Assembly (NCBI RefSeq): GCF_014192575.1
Contig: NZ_JACHYC010000005.1
Coordinates: 248,001-312,000 of the forward strand
DNA length: 64,000 nt
Direction of reading: 5' to 3'
Source: Variovorax sp. Sphag1AA
Lineage (GTDB): Bacteria > Pseudomonadota > Gammaproteobacteria > Burkholderiales > Burkholderiaceae_C
Below the pieces are notes generated by a model. That model was not told the origin of the DNA. It did not search any database and saw only the letters and a list, made by a program, of their open reading frames with translations. This document shows, piece by piece, positions 1 through 6,630 of the stretch. The stretch's first letter is position 1; every line of letters starts with the position of its first letter. Made by a program: the position numbers and the translations under genes.

Positions 1-907
1 TCGCCTGCATGATCTGCGCAGTCTCAGCCGCACTCCCCTTTGCGTCCTGCAGCGCCTTGGTGAGTTCGTCTAGCTTGCCGACGCCCTGATTCAGCAACGC
101 CCGCAGCGCCGGGCCGGCCTCCTGCCCTACCGCCGCAATTGCGCGCTCACCAATGGGCCCCGCCTTCGCAAGCTGGTGCAGCGCTGCCTCGAAGTTCGTG
201 GTCGTGATCCCAGCCGCAGCAAGTTCCACGCGAAACTTGCTCGCCGGGTCGCTGAACTGCGCAAGGATGCTGTTCAGCGCGGTACCGGCACGGCTCGCGT
301 CAATGCCGGCATCGGCGAACTTGCCGATGATCGCAACCGTCGACTCGAGGCTGATGCCCAAGGTGTTCGCCAGAGGTGCCGCGTAGCTCAAGGCCTGCGC
401 CAAGCCTGCAACACTGGTGTTCGTCGCATTCGCGCCCTTGGCCAGCACGTCGGCCACGCGGCCCGCGTCCGTGAACGCCAGGCCCATGCCGTTGATGGCC
501 TTGGTGACGAACTCGGCTGATGTCGCGAGATCCACGTCGCCAGCCTGCGCCAGTTGCAGCACCGCAGGCAGTGCGGTCATAGCGTCTTTGGCGCTCAGAC
601 CGGCCTTGGCGAGGTTTTCCAGCGCGCCGGCCGCTTCGACCGCAGTGAACTTCGTGCTCGAGCCGGCAGCCTCAGCCGTGGCGCGCAGCTGCTGCATCTC
701 CTGCGAGCTGGCGTTGGTTGCGGCCTGGACGCGGCTCAGGCCGCTTTCAAGATCCGCCGCGCCCTTGACCACGCCGGCGAACGCTTGGATGCCGAAGTAG
801 CCCAGGATCGCCGCACCTACGGCCGCGACTTTGTTCTGGAGCTTGTCGAACACCGCAGACGCATCGTCCTTGGCGTTGATCAGGATCTGGATCGGCTTGA
901 TAGCCAT
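1..907 (-). CDS. Phage tail tape measure protein, N-terminal part (cut by window edge)
   Basis: The reverse strand reads open from an ATG at 907 to the window edge, giving about 302 residues of a longer protein. It begins MAIKPIQILINAKDDASAVF and is rich in Ala, Gly, Leu and Lys. The stretch from about residue 50 to 260 resembles the conserved core of phage tail tape measure proteins (TP901 type), with phrases such as SRVQAATNASSQEM and TKAINGMGLAFTDAGRVADV. Tape measure proteins fix tail length and are chaperoned into the tail tube. A G-rich ribosome-binding stretch precedes the ATG. It follows the capsid fusion gene after only 188 bp, with no portal or connector genes between, which is unusual. 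The C-terminus and any hydrophobic segments lie outside the window. Confidence 0.88.
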   Translation of the reverse strand, partial: MAIKPIQILINAKDDASAVFDKLQNKVAAVGAAILGYFGIQAFAGVVKGAADLESGLSRVQAATNASSQEMQQLRATAEAAGSSTKFTAVEAAGALENLAKAGLSAKDAMTALPAVLQLAQAGDVDLATSAEFVTKAINGMGLAFTDAGRVADVLAKGANATNTSVAGLAQALSYAAPLANTLGISLESTVAIIGKFADAGIDASRAGTALNSILAQFSDPASKFRVELAAAGITTTNFEAALHQLAKAGPIGERAIAAVGQEAGPALRALLNQGVGKLDELTKALQDAKGSAAETAQIMQA

Positions 908-982
908 TTGGAGCACCCCCGGGGATAAGGTGCGCAACCGTAAAGCCCAAACTCCCGCTGAAGGAGAAATGAAGGGCGCCCC

Positions 983-1050
983 CTGATTGCGCGCGGGCCG
1001 GTAAAGCCCGCGGGGTGACGGCCATGCGTGCCCCGAGGCGGGGCAATCAG
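983..1050. repeat. Nested inverted repeats between capsid and tape measure genes
   Basis: An 8-bp inverted repeat (CTGATTGC at 983-990, GCAATCAG at 1043-1050) encloses two further hairpins: GCGGGC/GCCCGC (993-998 with 1006-1011) and CCCG/CGGG (1032-1035 with 1039-1042). Together they could fold as a three-way junction in RNA from either strand. There is no T-run, so it is not an ordinary terminator. It lies in the 188-bp gap between the capsid stop and the tape measure start. Function is unknown; a structured leader, a processing site or a deletion scar are all possible. Confidence 0.5.
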
Positions 1051-1095
1051 ACCAAGCGGGCTATGGCTATCTTCTCGCCCGCCGAGTCGGGCACA

Positions 1096-2994
1096 TCACG
1101 CGCCAGGATTCCTGTACAGGCCGCGGTAGTCGACGACGCCGACGCCGATGTCAAGCCGCCCCTTGTATTCCATCGTGTCGCGCGACCATCCCTCTTGCTG
1201 ATCGAGGAACGGGCGCGCCTCTCCCTCCAGATAGGCCCGCACGATGCCCTCCACTTGGCGCGGCTCGGCGGCCAAGTACCACGCCGTCTCACTCGCAGCA
1301 TCAAGGCGCGGGTCGGCCACAAGCACCAACCGGCGAACCCATTCGAGGTTTTCAGTGTTGTTCGACTTGGACGGATCCACGGTCGAATTCAGCAACTGTT
1401 CGGCCTTCGTCTCGAGAGCGACAGGCACGATGAGATAGCGCGGCTGAGGGTCGATGAACTCTCCCGCCAGACCCTTTTGCTTCCGCATAGCCGCTCGAGC
1501 CAAGCCGAGTGAATCGACGGACAGCGCAGCACCGCTCGACGCCAAATTCCCATGGTCGGCGTGAAAAAGCGCCTTGCCGTCACTCATCGCGGGATTCGAG
1601 ACAAGCTTTGCATAGACCATGTCGGCCTCGAGGCGCCGCGCCGCCGCGCCAAGCGTGCTGGGCGTGGACGTCAGGGCGTCAAGATCGTCGTTCACCAGCG
1701 CCTGGCGCGTGAAACTGACAAGACGACCGAACGTCTCGACCTTGAATGACTCGGCAGACTCGGAAAAGCTGCCGTACTTGTATTCGGCGCCTTCGGGCAC
1801 CTTGAGCAGCGAAGGAGACGCCGACAGCATGGCGAGCGTGCGGGGACGGAAGTCCGGCACTTCGCGCTCGCCAGTCCAGCCCGCGTGAGTGGCAGGGGCC
1901 TGCAAATAGCCCGTGCGCAACGCGGTGCTGGCCAGGTTGCCAAGCAACAAAGGAAAGTCGCTCGTGGACAGCGCAGCCCGAATTACTTCGTCGCGGCTCA
2001 TTGATGCAGAGCTCCGACCGTGCATGCTCAGCACCCGCTCTGCCATTCCGACAACCGACATCCGCCTGAGGTCCGCCGCCTGAGGATGCGGCTTCGCAAT
2101 CCGGATGCCCGAACGGATCAGGAGTGCGTCAACCGCAGCCGCCTTGAAATCCGAGATGCGCGAGTCCCCCGTTGGAAGCACGTCCATCGGAGGCACATAG
2201 CGCCCAGCAACGGGCGATGCGCCTCGCGCGATATGAGCGAGCAACCGCTGACCGGCTGCCTGCACAGTGACAGAGGGATCGTCTTCACACACGCGAAGCA
2301 ACTCAGCAACACCGTCGCTGGCCATGAAGTGGGCAAACGAAGCCCGGATGCCGGTTCGCCGCTCACCTTCAGCCCTGACGGCAGCAGCACGAATTTCTTC
2401 GGGAGTTTGAGTGGCAGTTGTCATTGCCTGGATCCTTTCCTTGATGATGGGCGGCACTGCGTGCCTACACGCGAAAACATTGATGGGGGCCGCAGCAAGC
2501 GCATCGGCGGCGATGATCTCGTCGACCAACCCGGCCGCCAACGCCTCTTGAGCCGTGAACCAGTGGTCGTCGCCACTGAGCCAGCTGTCGATCGCCTCCG
2601 GCTTCTGTCCGGTCCGGCCGTAGGCCGTCCGCATCGTCGCTGCAACCTGCTCCAGTACTGAAGCCGACTGCCTCAGATCCCTAGCGTTGCCAGAGGCGGC
2701 CACCATTGGTGCGTGGACCATCATGAGTGAGGCCTCGTGGATACGGATCACGCGCCCAGCCATAGCGATGATGGTTGCGGCGCTGAGGGCCCAGCCGATG
2801 ATGCTGACCTCGACACCCGCTGGCCAAGCCCTGAGAAGGTTGTAGATTGCGATCGCGTCTGCCACGCTCCCGCCTTCGCTGTTGATGGCAACGTCAAGCG
2901 GGCGCGAGCGGTCCGAGCTCGCGAGTTGTTGTGCGATCAGCTCGGCGGTGAGGGATCCACCGATGTCAGCGAAGATTTGAATCGAGTTGGTCAT
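1096..2994 (-). CDS. ClpP-like prohead protease / HK97-fold major capsid fusion protein
   Basis: A 632-residue fusion. Residues 1-190 are a ClpP-like (S14) prohead protease: the nucleophile is probably Ser71 in GWALSAATIIAMAG, the general base His94 in MMVHAP, and an acidic pair sits near 142-143 before FTAQEALAAGLVDE. From about residue 200 to the end is a major capsid protein of the Mu gpT / HK97 type, with ALVNDDLDALTSTPSTLG and ALFHADHGNLA as typical phrases. Fusing protease and capsid is a known phage arrangement and couples maturation to coat stoichiometry. The start at 2994 (MTNSIQIFADIGG) is preferred because it matches the usual ClpP start; an in-frame start at 3021 would add nine residues. 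It overlaps the gene upstream by 29 bp. The scaffold, portal and terminase expected nearby are not present. Confidence 0.9.
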   Translation of the reverse strand: MTNSIQIFADIGGSLTAELIAQQLASSDRSRPLDVAINSEGGSVADAIAIYNLLRAWPAGVEVSIIGWALSAATIIAMAGRVIRIHEASLMMVHAPMVAASGNARDLRQSASVLEQVAATMRTAYGRTGQKPEAIDSWLSGDDHWFTAQEALAAGLVDEIIAADALAAAPINVFACRHAVPPIIKERIQAMTTATQTPEEIRAAAVRAEGERRTGIRASFAHFMASDGVAELLRVCEDDPSVTVQAAGQRLLAHIARGASPVAGRYVPPMDVLPTGDSRISDFKAAAVDALLIRSGIRIAKPHPQAADLRRMSVVGMAERVLSMHGRSSASMSRDEVIRAALSTSDFPLLLGNLASTALRTGYLQAPATHAGWTGEREVPDFRPRTLAMLSASPSLLKVPEGAEYKYGSFSESAESFKVETFGRLVSFTRQALVNDDLDALTSTPSTLGAAARRLEADMVYAKLVSNPAMSDGKALFHADHGNLASSGAALSVDSLGLARAAMRKQKGLAGEFIDPQPRYLIVPVALETKAEQLLNSTVDPSKSNNTENLEWVRRLVLVADPRLDAASETAWYLAAEPRQVEGIVRAYLEGEARPFLDQQEGWSRDTMEYKGRLDIGVGVVDYRGLYRNPGA

Positions 2995-3832
2995 TGGCGC
3001 CAGTTCCGCGATGTGCGGCAAGAACTGTCACGCCGGGCCCGTGAAATGAAAACGGGCCATTTGATTTCGCGATTTGATGCAAGCGCCTTTCCGACGACGG
3101 CAACTTCGGATCTCTTCGCGTGCTGCCTGGCGCGCAACGTGCGGCTTCGAAGAGCGCCACCTTGTAGCCCGGCCAGTCGCTGGGAGCCTGCGCCAACGCA
3201 TAGGCCAAGGGCCAATCATGTTTGGCAAAAGAGCGAATCAGGGGAGCGAGCCGCTTGCAACGCGCCCACAGGTCGATCGACGCCCCTTCCGCGGCGACAG
3301 CATCCAATGCGCGCAAGAGTGCACGATCTCGATTGCATTGGTCGAGGACCGTCGCCGCATCGGCCAGGCCGCGGCCTGAAAGTCCGGCATGTACATCCAA
3401 CGAGCCTCCCTTTCGGACCTTCTCCCCAATGGCTTGCCTAAGCCACTGTCGAGTCTCGTAAGGGATATGGCTGGCCAATGAAGACTCGCCGAGCGCTGCA
3501 TACACCACCCCGAGTCGCTCCAGCGGGGGAGCCTTCTGGGGCCGCGAGCCGCCATGCTCTAGCCCAGACTTGGGCGCGATGCGCATCGAAAGCAAATCGC
3601 GTGTCGGACCGCCATTCGCCCCCACGAGCGCACCCTTCACGCTCGCACCCGCTACGTCCGCCACGACCTCGAAGCGCAGGGCGCACCGCCCGTTGCTCAG
3701 GTCGGCGAGGTTCGCTTCAGTGAACGCTACGTCCGATCGCACGCGAACGGTCAGAAGGCCAAGCAACGATGCGAGAAGGCCCTCGGCTAGGTCTATTTCG
3801 GTTGTGCTGTCCATCGAGATGGTGCTCTTCAC
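2966..3832 (-). CDS. Phage-element protein of unknown function upstream of capsid gene
   Basis: A 288-residue protein that I do not recognise. It starts at a GTG whose GTGA overlaps the stop of the preceding small gene; an ATG at 3814 (MDSTTEIDLAEGLL) is an alternative start. It is soluble-looking, with no signal peptide or membrane segment. The middle (about residues 100-240) is helix-rich and carries two Cys in DQCNRDRALL and WARCKRLAPL. Coupled overlaps on both sides put it in one operon with the replication protein and the capsid fusion. The position suggests an early or structural accessory role, but nothing in the sequence proves it. Confidence 0.65.
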   Translation of the reverse strand: MKSTISMDSTTEIDLAEGLLASLLGLLTVRVRSDVAFTEANLADLSNGRCALRFEVVADVAGASVKGALVGANGGPTRDLLSMRIAPKSGLEHGGSRPQKAPPLERLGVVYAALGESSLASHIPYETRQWLRQAIGEKVRKGGSLDVHAGLSGRGLADAATVLDQCNRDRALLRALDAVAAEGASIDLWARCKRLAPLIRSFAKHDWPLAYALAQAPSDWPGYKVALFEAARCAPGSTRRDPKLPSSERRLHQIAKSNGPFSFHGPGVTVLAAHRGTGANDQLDSNLR

Positions 3833-4074
3833 TTAACCCCCTTAGCAACCTCGGTGAACAGTCCGAGAGCGCGGCTCGAATTACCCGTACTCAAGGCCTG
3901 TCCGGAGGACCCGCGCGCCTCGAGCTCGAAGTGTTCGGCCAGATCGTCATGCCACTCGACCGGCACTTCCGCCGCCTCGGCCAGTAACGCCAGTCGCTGC
4001 AGTTCGGACTCGCCTCGCGCCCTGCATGCCGCATTGATGGCCGCGCTGAGCCTTGGATTTATCTGAAGCTTCAT
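3829..4074 (-). CDS. Small phage-element protein, unknown
   Basis: An 81-residue protein starting MKLQINPRLSAAINAACRA. The N-terminal half looks helical and resembles the second half of small ribbon-helix-helix or toxin-antitoxin-type proteins, with an acidic stretch EWHDDLAEHFELEARG in the middle. The ATG overlaps the stop of the replication gene (ATGA) and its own stop overlaps the next gene (GTGA), so it is translationally coupled on both sides. That is the strongest evidence that it is real. No function can be assigned. Confidence 0.6.
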   Translation of the reverse strand: MKLQINPRLSAAINAACRARGESELQRLALLAEAAEVPVEWHDDLAEHFELEARGSSGQALSTGNSSRALGLFTEVAKGVK

Positions 4075-4964
4075 GCGTTCGCTCCCGCCGTCTCGGCTTC
4101 GACTGCGCGCCGCACGCGCGCCGTGTACTGATCAAAGCGTTCTCGGTTCGGACTCAGGTCGGCCTCGTCCCACTTGCCCAGGCCGAGTTCAACGCCCTTC
4201 GCTTCAATTGACGGGCGATCGGTGTCCCATGGCTTCTGGGGCATGCCTCCGCCGGAGGAGATCGCAGCGGCTTCTTCGAGCTGGCGGCGCACGATGCCCA
4301 GCAGGTAGGCCATGCCCTTCGGCGGCGTTGACTTCACGCAGACCTCTGCGGCGGCAACAAAGGTTGCCTCGTCGACGCCCTTCAGGATCAGCTCACGGAG
4401 AATTGGGTTTGACGGGTTGACATCCATCACACCCGCGGCCTTGATGGCTCTGCAGATGGCTCCCGCTTTCGTTGGGCTTTGCCCACTCCCTCCCCCCGCC
4501 ACCCCCGAAGGGGGTTCTTTATCTTTATCTGTATCTTTATCTAGCGATCGATTTCGTTCGCCGGTGTTCGCCTGCGTTCTATCTGCCTGTTCGTCCTGCT
4601 TTCGCCCCGCCTTCAGGCGTTTTTGTTCTGCTCTCCATTCTCGGGACCGCTCTGCAGATCCATCCTCACGCAATGGCTGACGCTTTTCCCACGCGGAGAC
4701 ATGCTCGCCGTCGAGCACGCGGCCCTGCATGGCAGCCACGATCGCATCTACTTGTGAGGTGTCGATGTCGAGTGCGCTCGCCACATCTTCCGGTTTGAAC
4801 GATTGCGTTCGTCCGCGTTCGGTTGCGTTCGATGATGCGCACACCAGCAAGTGCACATAGACCGTGATCACGTCGCCGATCCGCTGACCTGAGATCTTGG
4901 CGATCGTCCGAAACTTCGGATCGTTGGGCAGGTCATGCCAGAGGCGAAGCCATTGATTTGCCAT
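4071..4964 (-). CDS. Phage replication protein (O/DnaD-like)
   Basis: A 297-residue protein. The first 100 residues (starting MANQWLRLWHDLPNDPKFRT) match the winged-helix N-terminal type seen in phage replication initiators. A charged, low-complexity linker follows (RSREWRAEQKRLKAGRKQDE, then an Asp-Lys repeat near residues 140-150 encoded by TTTATC hexamers at 4516-4542). The C-terminal part (170-290) is a helical domain with an acidic, Arg-rich tail. Proteins of this architecture load helicase at a phage origin. Its start overlaps the stop of the small gene upstream (TGATG). The family call rests on architecture and phrase recognition, so a primase-loader or regulator role remains possible. 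Confidence 0.65.
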   Translation of the reverse strand: MANQWLRLWHDLPNDPKFRTIAKISGQRIGDVITVYVHLLVCASSNATERGRTQSFKPEDVASALDIDTSQVDAIVAAMQGRVLDGEHVSAWEKRQPLREDGSAERSREWRAEQKRLKAGRKQDEQADRTQANTGERNRSLDKDTDKDKEPPSGVAGGGSGQSPTKAGAICRAIKAAGVMDVNPSNPILRELILKGVDEATFVAAAEVCVKSTPPKGMAYLLGIVRRQLEEAAAISSGGGMPQKPWDTDRPSIEAKGVELGLGKWDEADLSPNRERFDQYTARVRRAVEAETAGANA

Positions 4965-5143
4965 CAGCAGCAGACTCCATTCAGAGGCGCAATCGAGGCC
5001 TCAAGGGGCGATGTATTCATGCAGCCAATGCTGTCCGGTCCTTGGAAAAGATGAGCAAATGTTTTTGGCGTTGCATCGCCGACACACTCAGCGCCCGCGC
5101 CCAGTCTGCGATACACAGCAAAGCGCGCCCACTCTTGAGCCAT
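4964..5143 (-). CDS. Small coupled protein between alpA and the replication gene
   Basis: A 59-residue frame starting MAQEWARFAVYRRLGAG at an ATG five bases after the alpA stop. It ends with a TGA that overlaps the ATG of the replication gene (TGATG). The tight spacing on both sides suggests it is translated as part of the alpA-rep operon. The C-terminus has two adjacent Cys residues. No family is recognised. The length and coupling are typical of small phage early proteins, but the coding potential alone is weak. Confidence 0.45.
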   Translation of the reverse strand: MAQEWARFAVYRRLGAGAECVGDATPKTFAHLFQGPDSIGCMNTSPLEASIAPLNGVCC

Positions 5144-5147
5144 ACGC

Positions 5148-5375
5148 CTATCGACCCTGTCCAACCGAACCACAGTTGACCTGATTGGCGATCCATTGGT
5201 CGATAGCCGACTCAGGCCACACAGTCGTCCGATGGCCCAAGCGAATGCCGCGCGGGAAGCTGCCTTCACCCATGCGCCTGTAGATCTCGGTCGTCCTGAT
5301 TCCCACGCGTCCGATGACCTCGTCAATTCGAATCAGCCGCTCCTTCGGCTGGAGTTGCACCACATCGTCGTCCAT
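5148..5375 (-). CDS. AlpA-family transcriptional regulator / excisionase
   Basis: A 75-residue protein of the AlpA family (MerR-like winged helix). RLIRIDEVIGRVGIRTTEIY is the helix-turn-helix, followed by RRMGEGSFPRGIRLGHRT and the conserved W-x-x-x-x-I-D-x-W-I ending (VWPESAIDQWI). AlpA proteins of P4-like elements and satellites act as excisionase or activate the integrase gene. It is the first gene of the leftward operon (alpA, small protein, rep, unknowns, capsid fusion). Three 10-bp tandem repeats and a long palindrome lie directly upstream and are candidate binding sites. Confidence 0.85.
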   Translation of the reverse strand: MDDDVVQLQPKERLIRIDEVIGRVGIRTTEIYRRMGEGSFPRGIRLGHRTTVWPESAIDQWIANQVNCGSVGQGR

Positions 5376-5390
5376 CTGCTATTTCCTTTT

Positions 5391-5420
5391 CCGGGTGAGC
5401 CCGGGTGAGCCCGGGTGAGG
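5391..5420. repeat. Three tandem 10-bp repeats upstream of alpA
   Basis: CCGGGTGAGC occurs twice in a row (5391-5410) and is followed by CCGGGTGAGG (5411-5420). The array ends about 15 bp from the alpA start. The 10-bp period puts all copies on one face of the helix, as expected for iterons or a regulator-binding array. There are too few copies and no spacers, so it is not a CRISPR. Confidence 0.75.
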
Positions 5421-5440
5421 GGGAATGTGAATCAAGGGCT

Positions 5441-5467
5441 GTCCGGTTTCTAGGGAAGAAACCGGAC
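5441..5467. promoter_or_regulatory. Perfect 11-bp palindrome upstream of alpA
   Basis: GTCCGGTTTCT (5441-5451) and AGAAACCGGAC (5457-5467) are perfect inverted repeats separated by five bases. No T-run follows on either strand, so an operator for a dimeric repressor or an origin-proximal site is more likely than a terminator. With the tandem repeats it forms a compact control region in the 271-bp gene-free stretch 5376-5646. I see no credible gene in that stretch. Confidence 0.6.
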
Positions 5468-5646
5468 AATTTGCGCCCGATCGGTGGACAACTGGCCGCT
5501 CTCCCGAGCGAAGGCGGCATTGCCAATCGATTGGATGCGCAGTGATAGCCGTGCCTGGCCGCGTGCCGGACCACCAATCCGCCGCGCGGACCGGTACGCC
5601 ACGCGGACGGCCTCCTACTTCGACCGAGCTCGCGGGCCGGTGCTAC

Positions 5647-5832
5647 TCATGCCCGACGTTCCCAACGATTCCAGCTAGCCGCCTTCAAGATCGGGACACG
5701 CCTGCACTTGTCATGCACGCGATACCAGAAGCCGCCAGGATTGGTGAACTGATCGGCCAGCCGCCTAGGAAGCCCTCGCGGCTTCGCAGCGACTCTCCCG
5801 GCGGCGGACACGCTCTTGCGCGCGTTGGTCAC
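5647..5832 (-). CDS. Small basic phage-element protein, unknown
   Basis: A 61-residue, strongly basic protein starting at a GTG two bases after the stop of the preceding gene. The C-terminal half, GFWYRVHDKCRRVPILKA, is Arg/Lys/Trp-rich and may bind nucleic acid. No family is recognised. It is followed by the 271-bp regulatory gap before alpA. Tight spacing with 5835-6242 supports it as the second gene of a short two-gene unit. Confidence 0.5.
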   Translation of the reverse strand: MTNARKSVSAAGRVAAKPRGLPRRLADQFTNPGGFWYRVHDKCRRVPILKAASWNRWERRA

Positions 5833-5834
5833 GT

Positions 5835-6242
5835 CTATCTCACCTGCTTGCCATCGACAGCCGCCAGGCGCAGATGTCGCACTTCACCGTGCTGGGTGAA
5901 TAGCTCGCCAGCGGAATGAAAGAAGGTGCCCCTCTCGGGATTCCACGCAACGTAGCCTTGGCGCAGCTCGCCATCCACCTTGTGTGTGCCATAGCCCCGC
6001 ACGACCAATAGAACTTCCCCTTGAGGGTTCACGCAGCCTTCGTCACGATGGAACGTGCTTGGTTCATGGATCTCGCGCTCATAAGCCTGCAATCGCCAGT
6101 CGGTCCTGACGATTACAGTCGTCTTCCGATCGATGCTGATCCAAGGCTTGCGCGATTTGGCTCTGCGCGCAATCTCGCGCAGGCCCATCCTCCCCTCGGC
6201 GGTCTCGCGATGGACAAAATGTTCTACAGTAGCTTTAGCCAT
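5835..6242 (-). CDS. Phage-element protein, unknown
   Basis: A 135-residue protein starting MAKATVEHFVHRETAEGRMG. The first 60 residues are basic and include GLREIARRAKSRKPWISIDR, reminiscent of a DNA-binding arm. The rest is predicted beta-rich (EVLLVVRGYGTHKVDGELRQ). No signal peptide or membrane segment is visible. It sits between the ribbon-helix-helix-like gene and the small basic gene on the same strand. No function can be assigned. Confidence 0.55.
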   Translation of the reverse strand: MAKATVEHFVHRETAEGRMGLREIARRAKSRKPWISIDRKTTVIVRTDWRLQAYEREIHEPSTFHRDEGCVNPQGEVLLVVRGYGTHKVDGELRQGYVAWNPERGTFFHSAGELFTQHGEVRHLRLAAVDGKQVR

Positions 6243-6376
6243 GATGTGCGGTTCCTCTCACGGTTTGCACGTTGTGGTTAGGTCGGTCAGGTGTTCCACC
6301 ACCTTTCCGGCCGCCTAAATTCCCTCAGATCCCTTGCCCGCTGTTCCACCAGCAGTAGGCGCCCCGAGGAGCGGCG

Positions 6377-6553
6377 TCATTCTTTCGGCAACTTGGCCTT
6401 GTCGATACGATCCCGAATCCAAACCGGACCGCCGAGCTGCGTAAGCTTTTCGCGCTGAGCCAGCGTCAGGCGGACAGTTACTGCCTGCGTCTTTTCGGCA
6501 GGATCCAAAGCAGGACGGCCCCTGCCTCGCTTCTCCATTTCGGCCTTCGTCAT
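6377..6553 (-). CDS. Small ribbon-helix-helix-like DNA-binding protein
   Basis: A 58-residue protein starting MTKAEMEKRGRGRPALDPAE. A basic GRGRPALDP arm precedes AVTVRLTLAQREKLTQLGG, which has the alternating hydrophobic strand and helix expected of an Arc/CopG-type ribbon-helix-helix or similar small regulator. It lies 77 bp downstream of the integrase stop on the same strand. Such proteins often act as directionality or copy-control regulators in integrative elements. The gene is short but its composition is convincing. Confidence 0.6.
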   Translation of the reverse strand: MTKAEMEKRGRGRPALDPAEKTQAVTVRLTLAQREKLTQLGGPVWIRDRIDKAKLPKE

Positions 6554-6630
6554 TTGCGATTTAGTGTAGTCGAAAAAGATGCTGTCGGTGAGATATTTCG
6601 TAGTCGATTAATCCGCTACATCAACGCCCG

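Noticed and set aside
747-1046. A 99-codon minus-strand frame spanning the capsid to tape measure gap
   Set aside because: It runs into the tape measure gene in another frame, has low-complexity Arg/Gly composition and no ribosome-binding site.
4516-4542. TTTATC hexamer run in the replication gene as a phase-variation tract
   Set aside because: The unit is six bases, so slippage cannot shift the frame; it simply encodes an Asp-Lys linker.
5391-5420. Tandem repeats considered as a CRISPR fragment
   Set aside because: Units are 10 bp, directly adjacent with no spacers, and there are no cas genes.
5323-5577. An 84-codon minus-strand frame over the alpA upstream region
   Set aside because: It overlaps alpA out of frame and covers the tandem repeats and palindrome; the composition looks non-coding.
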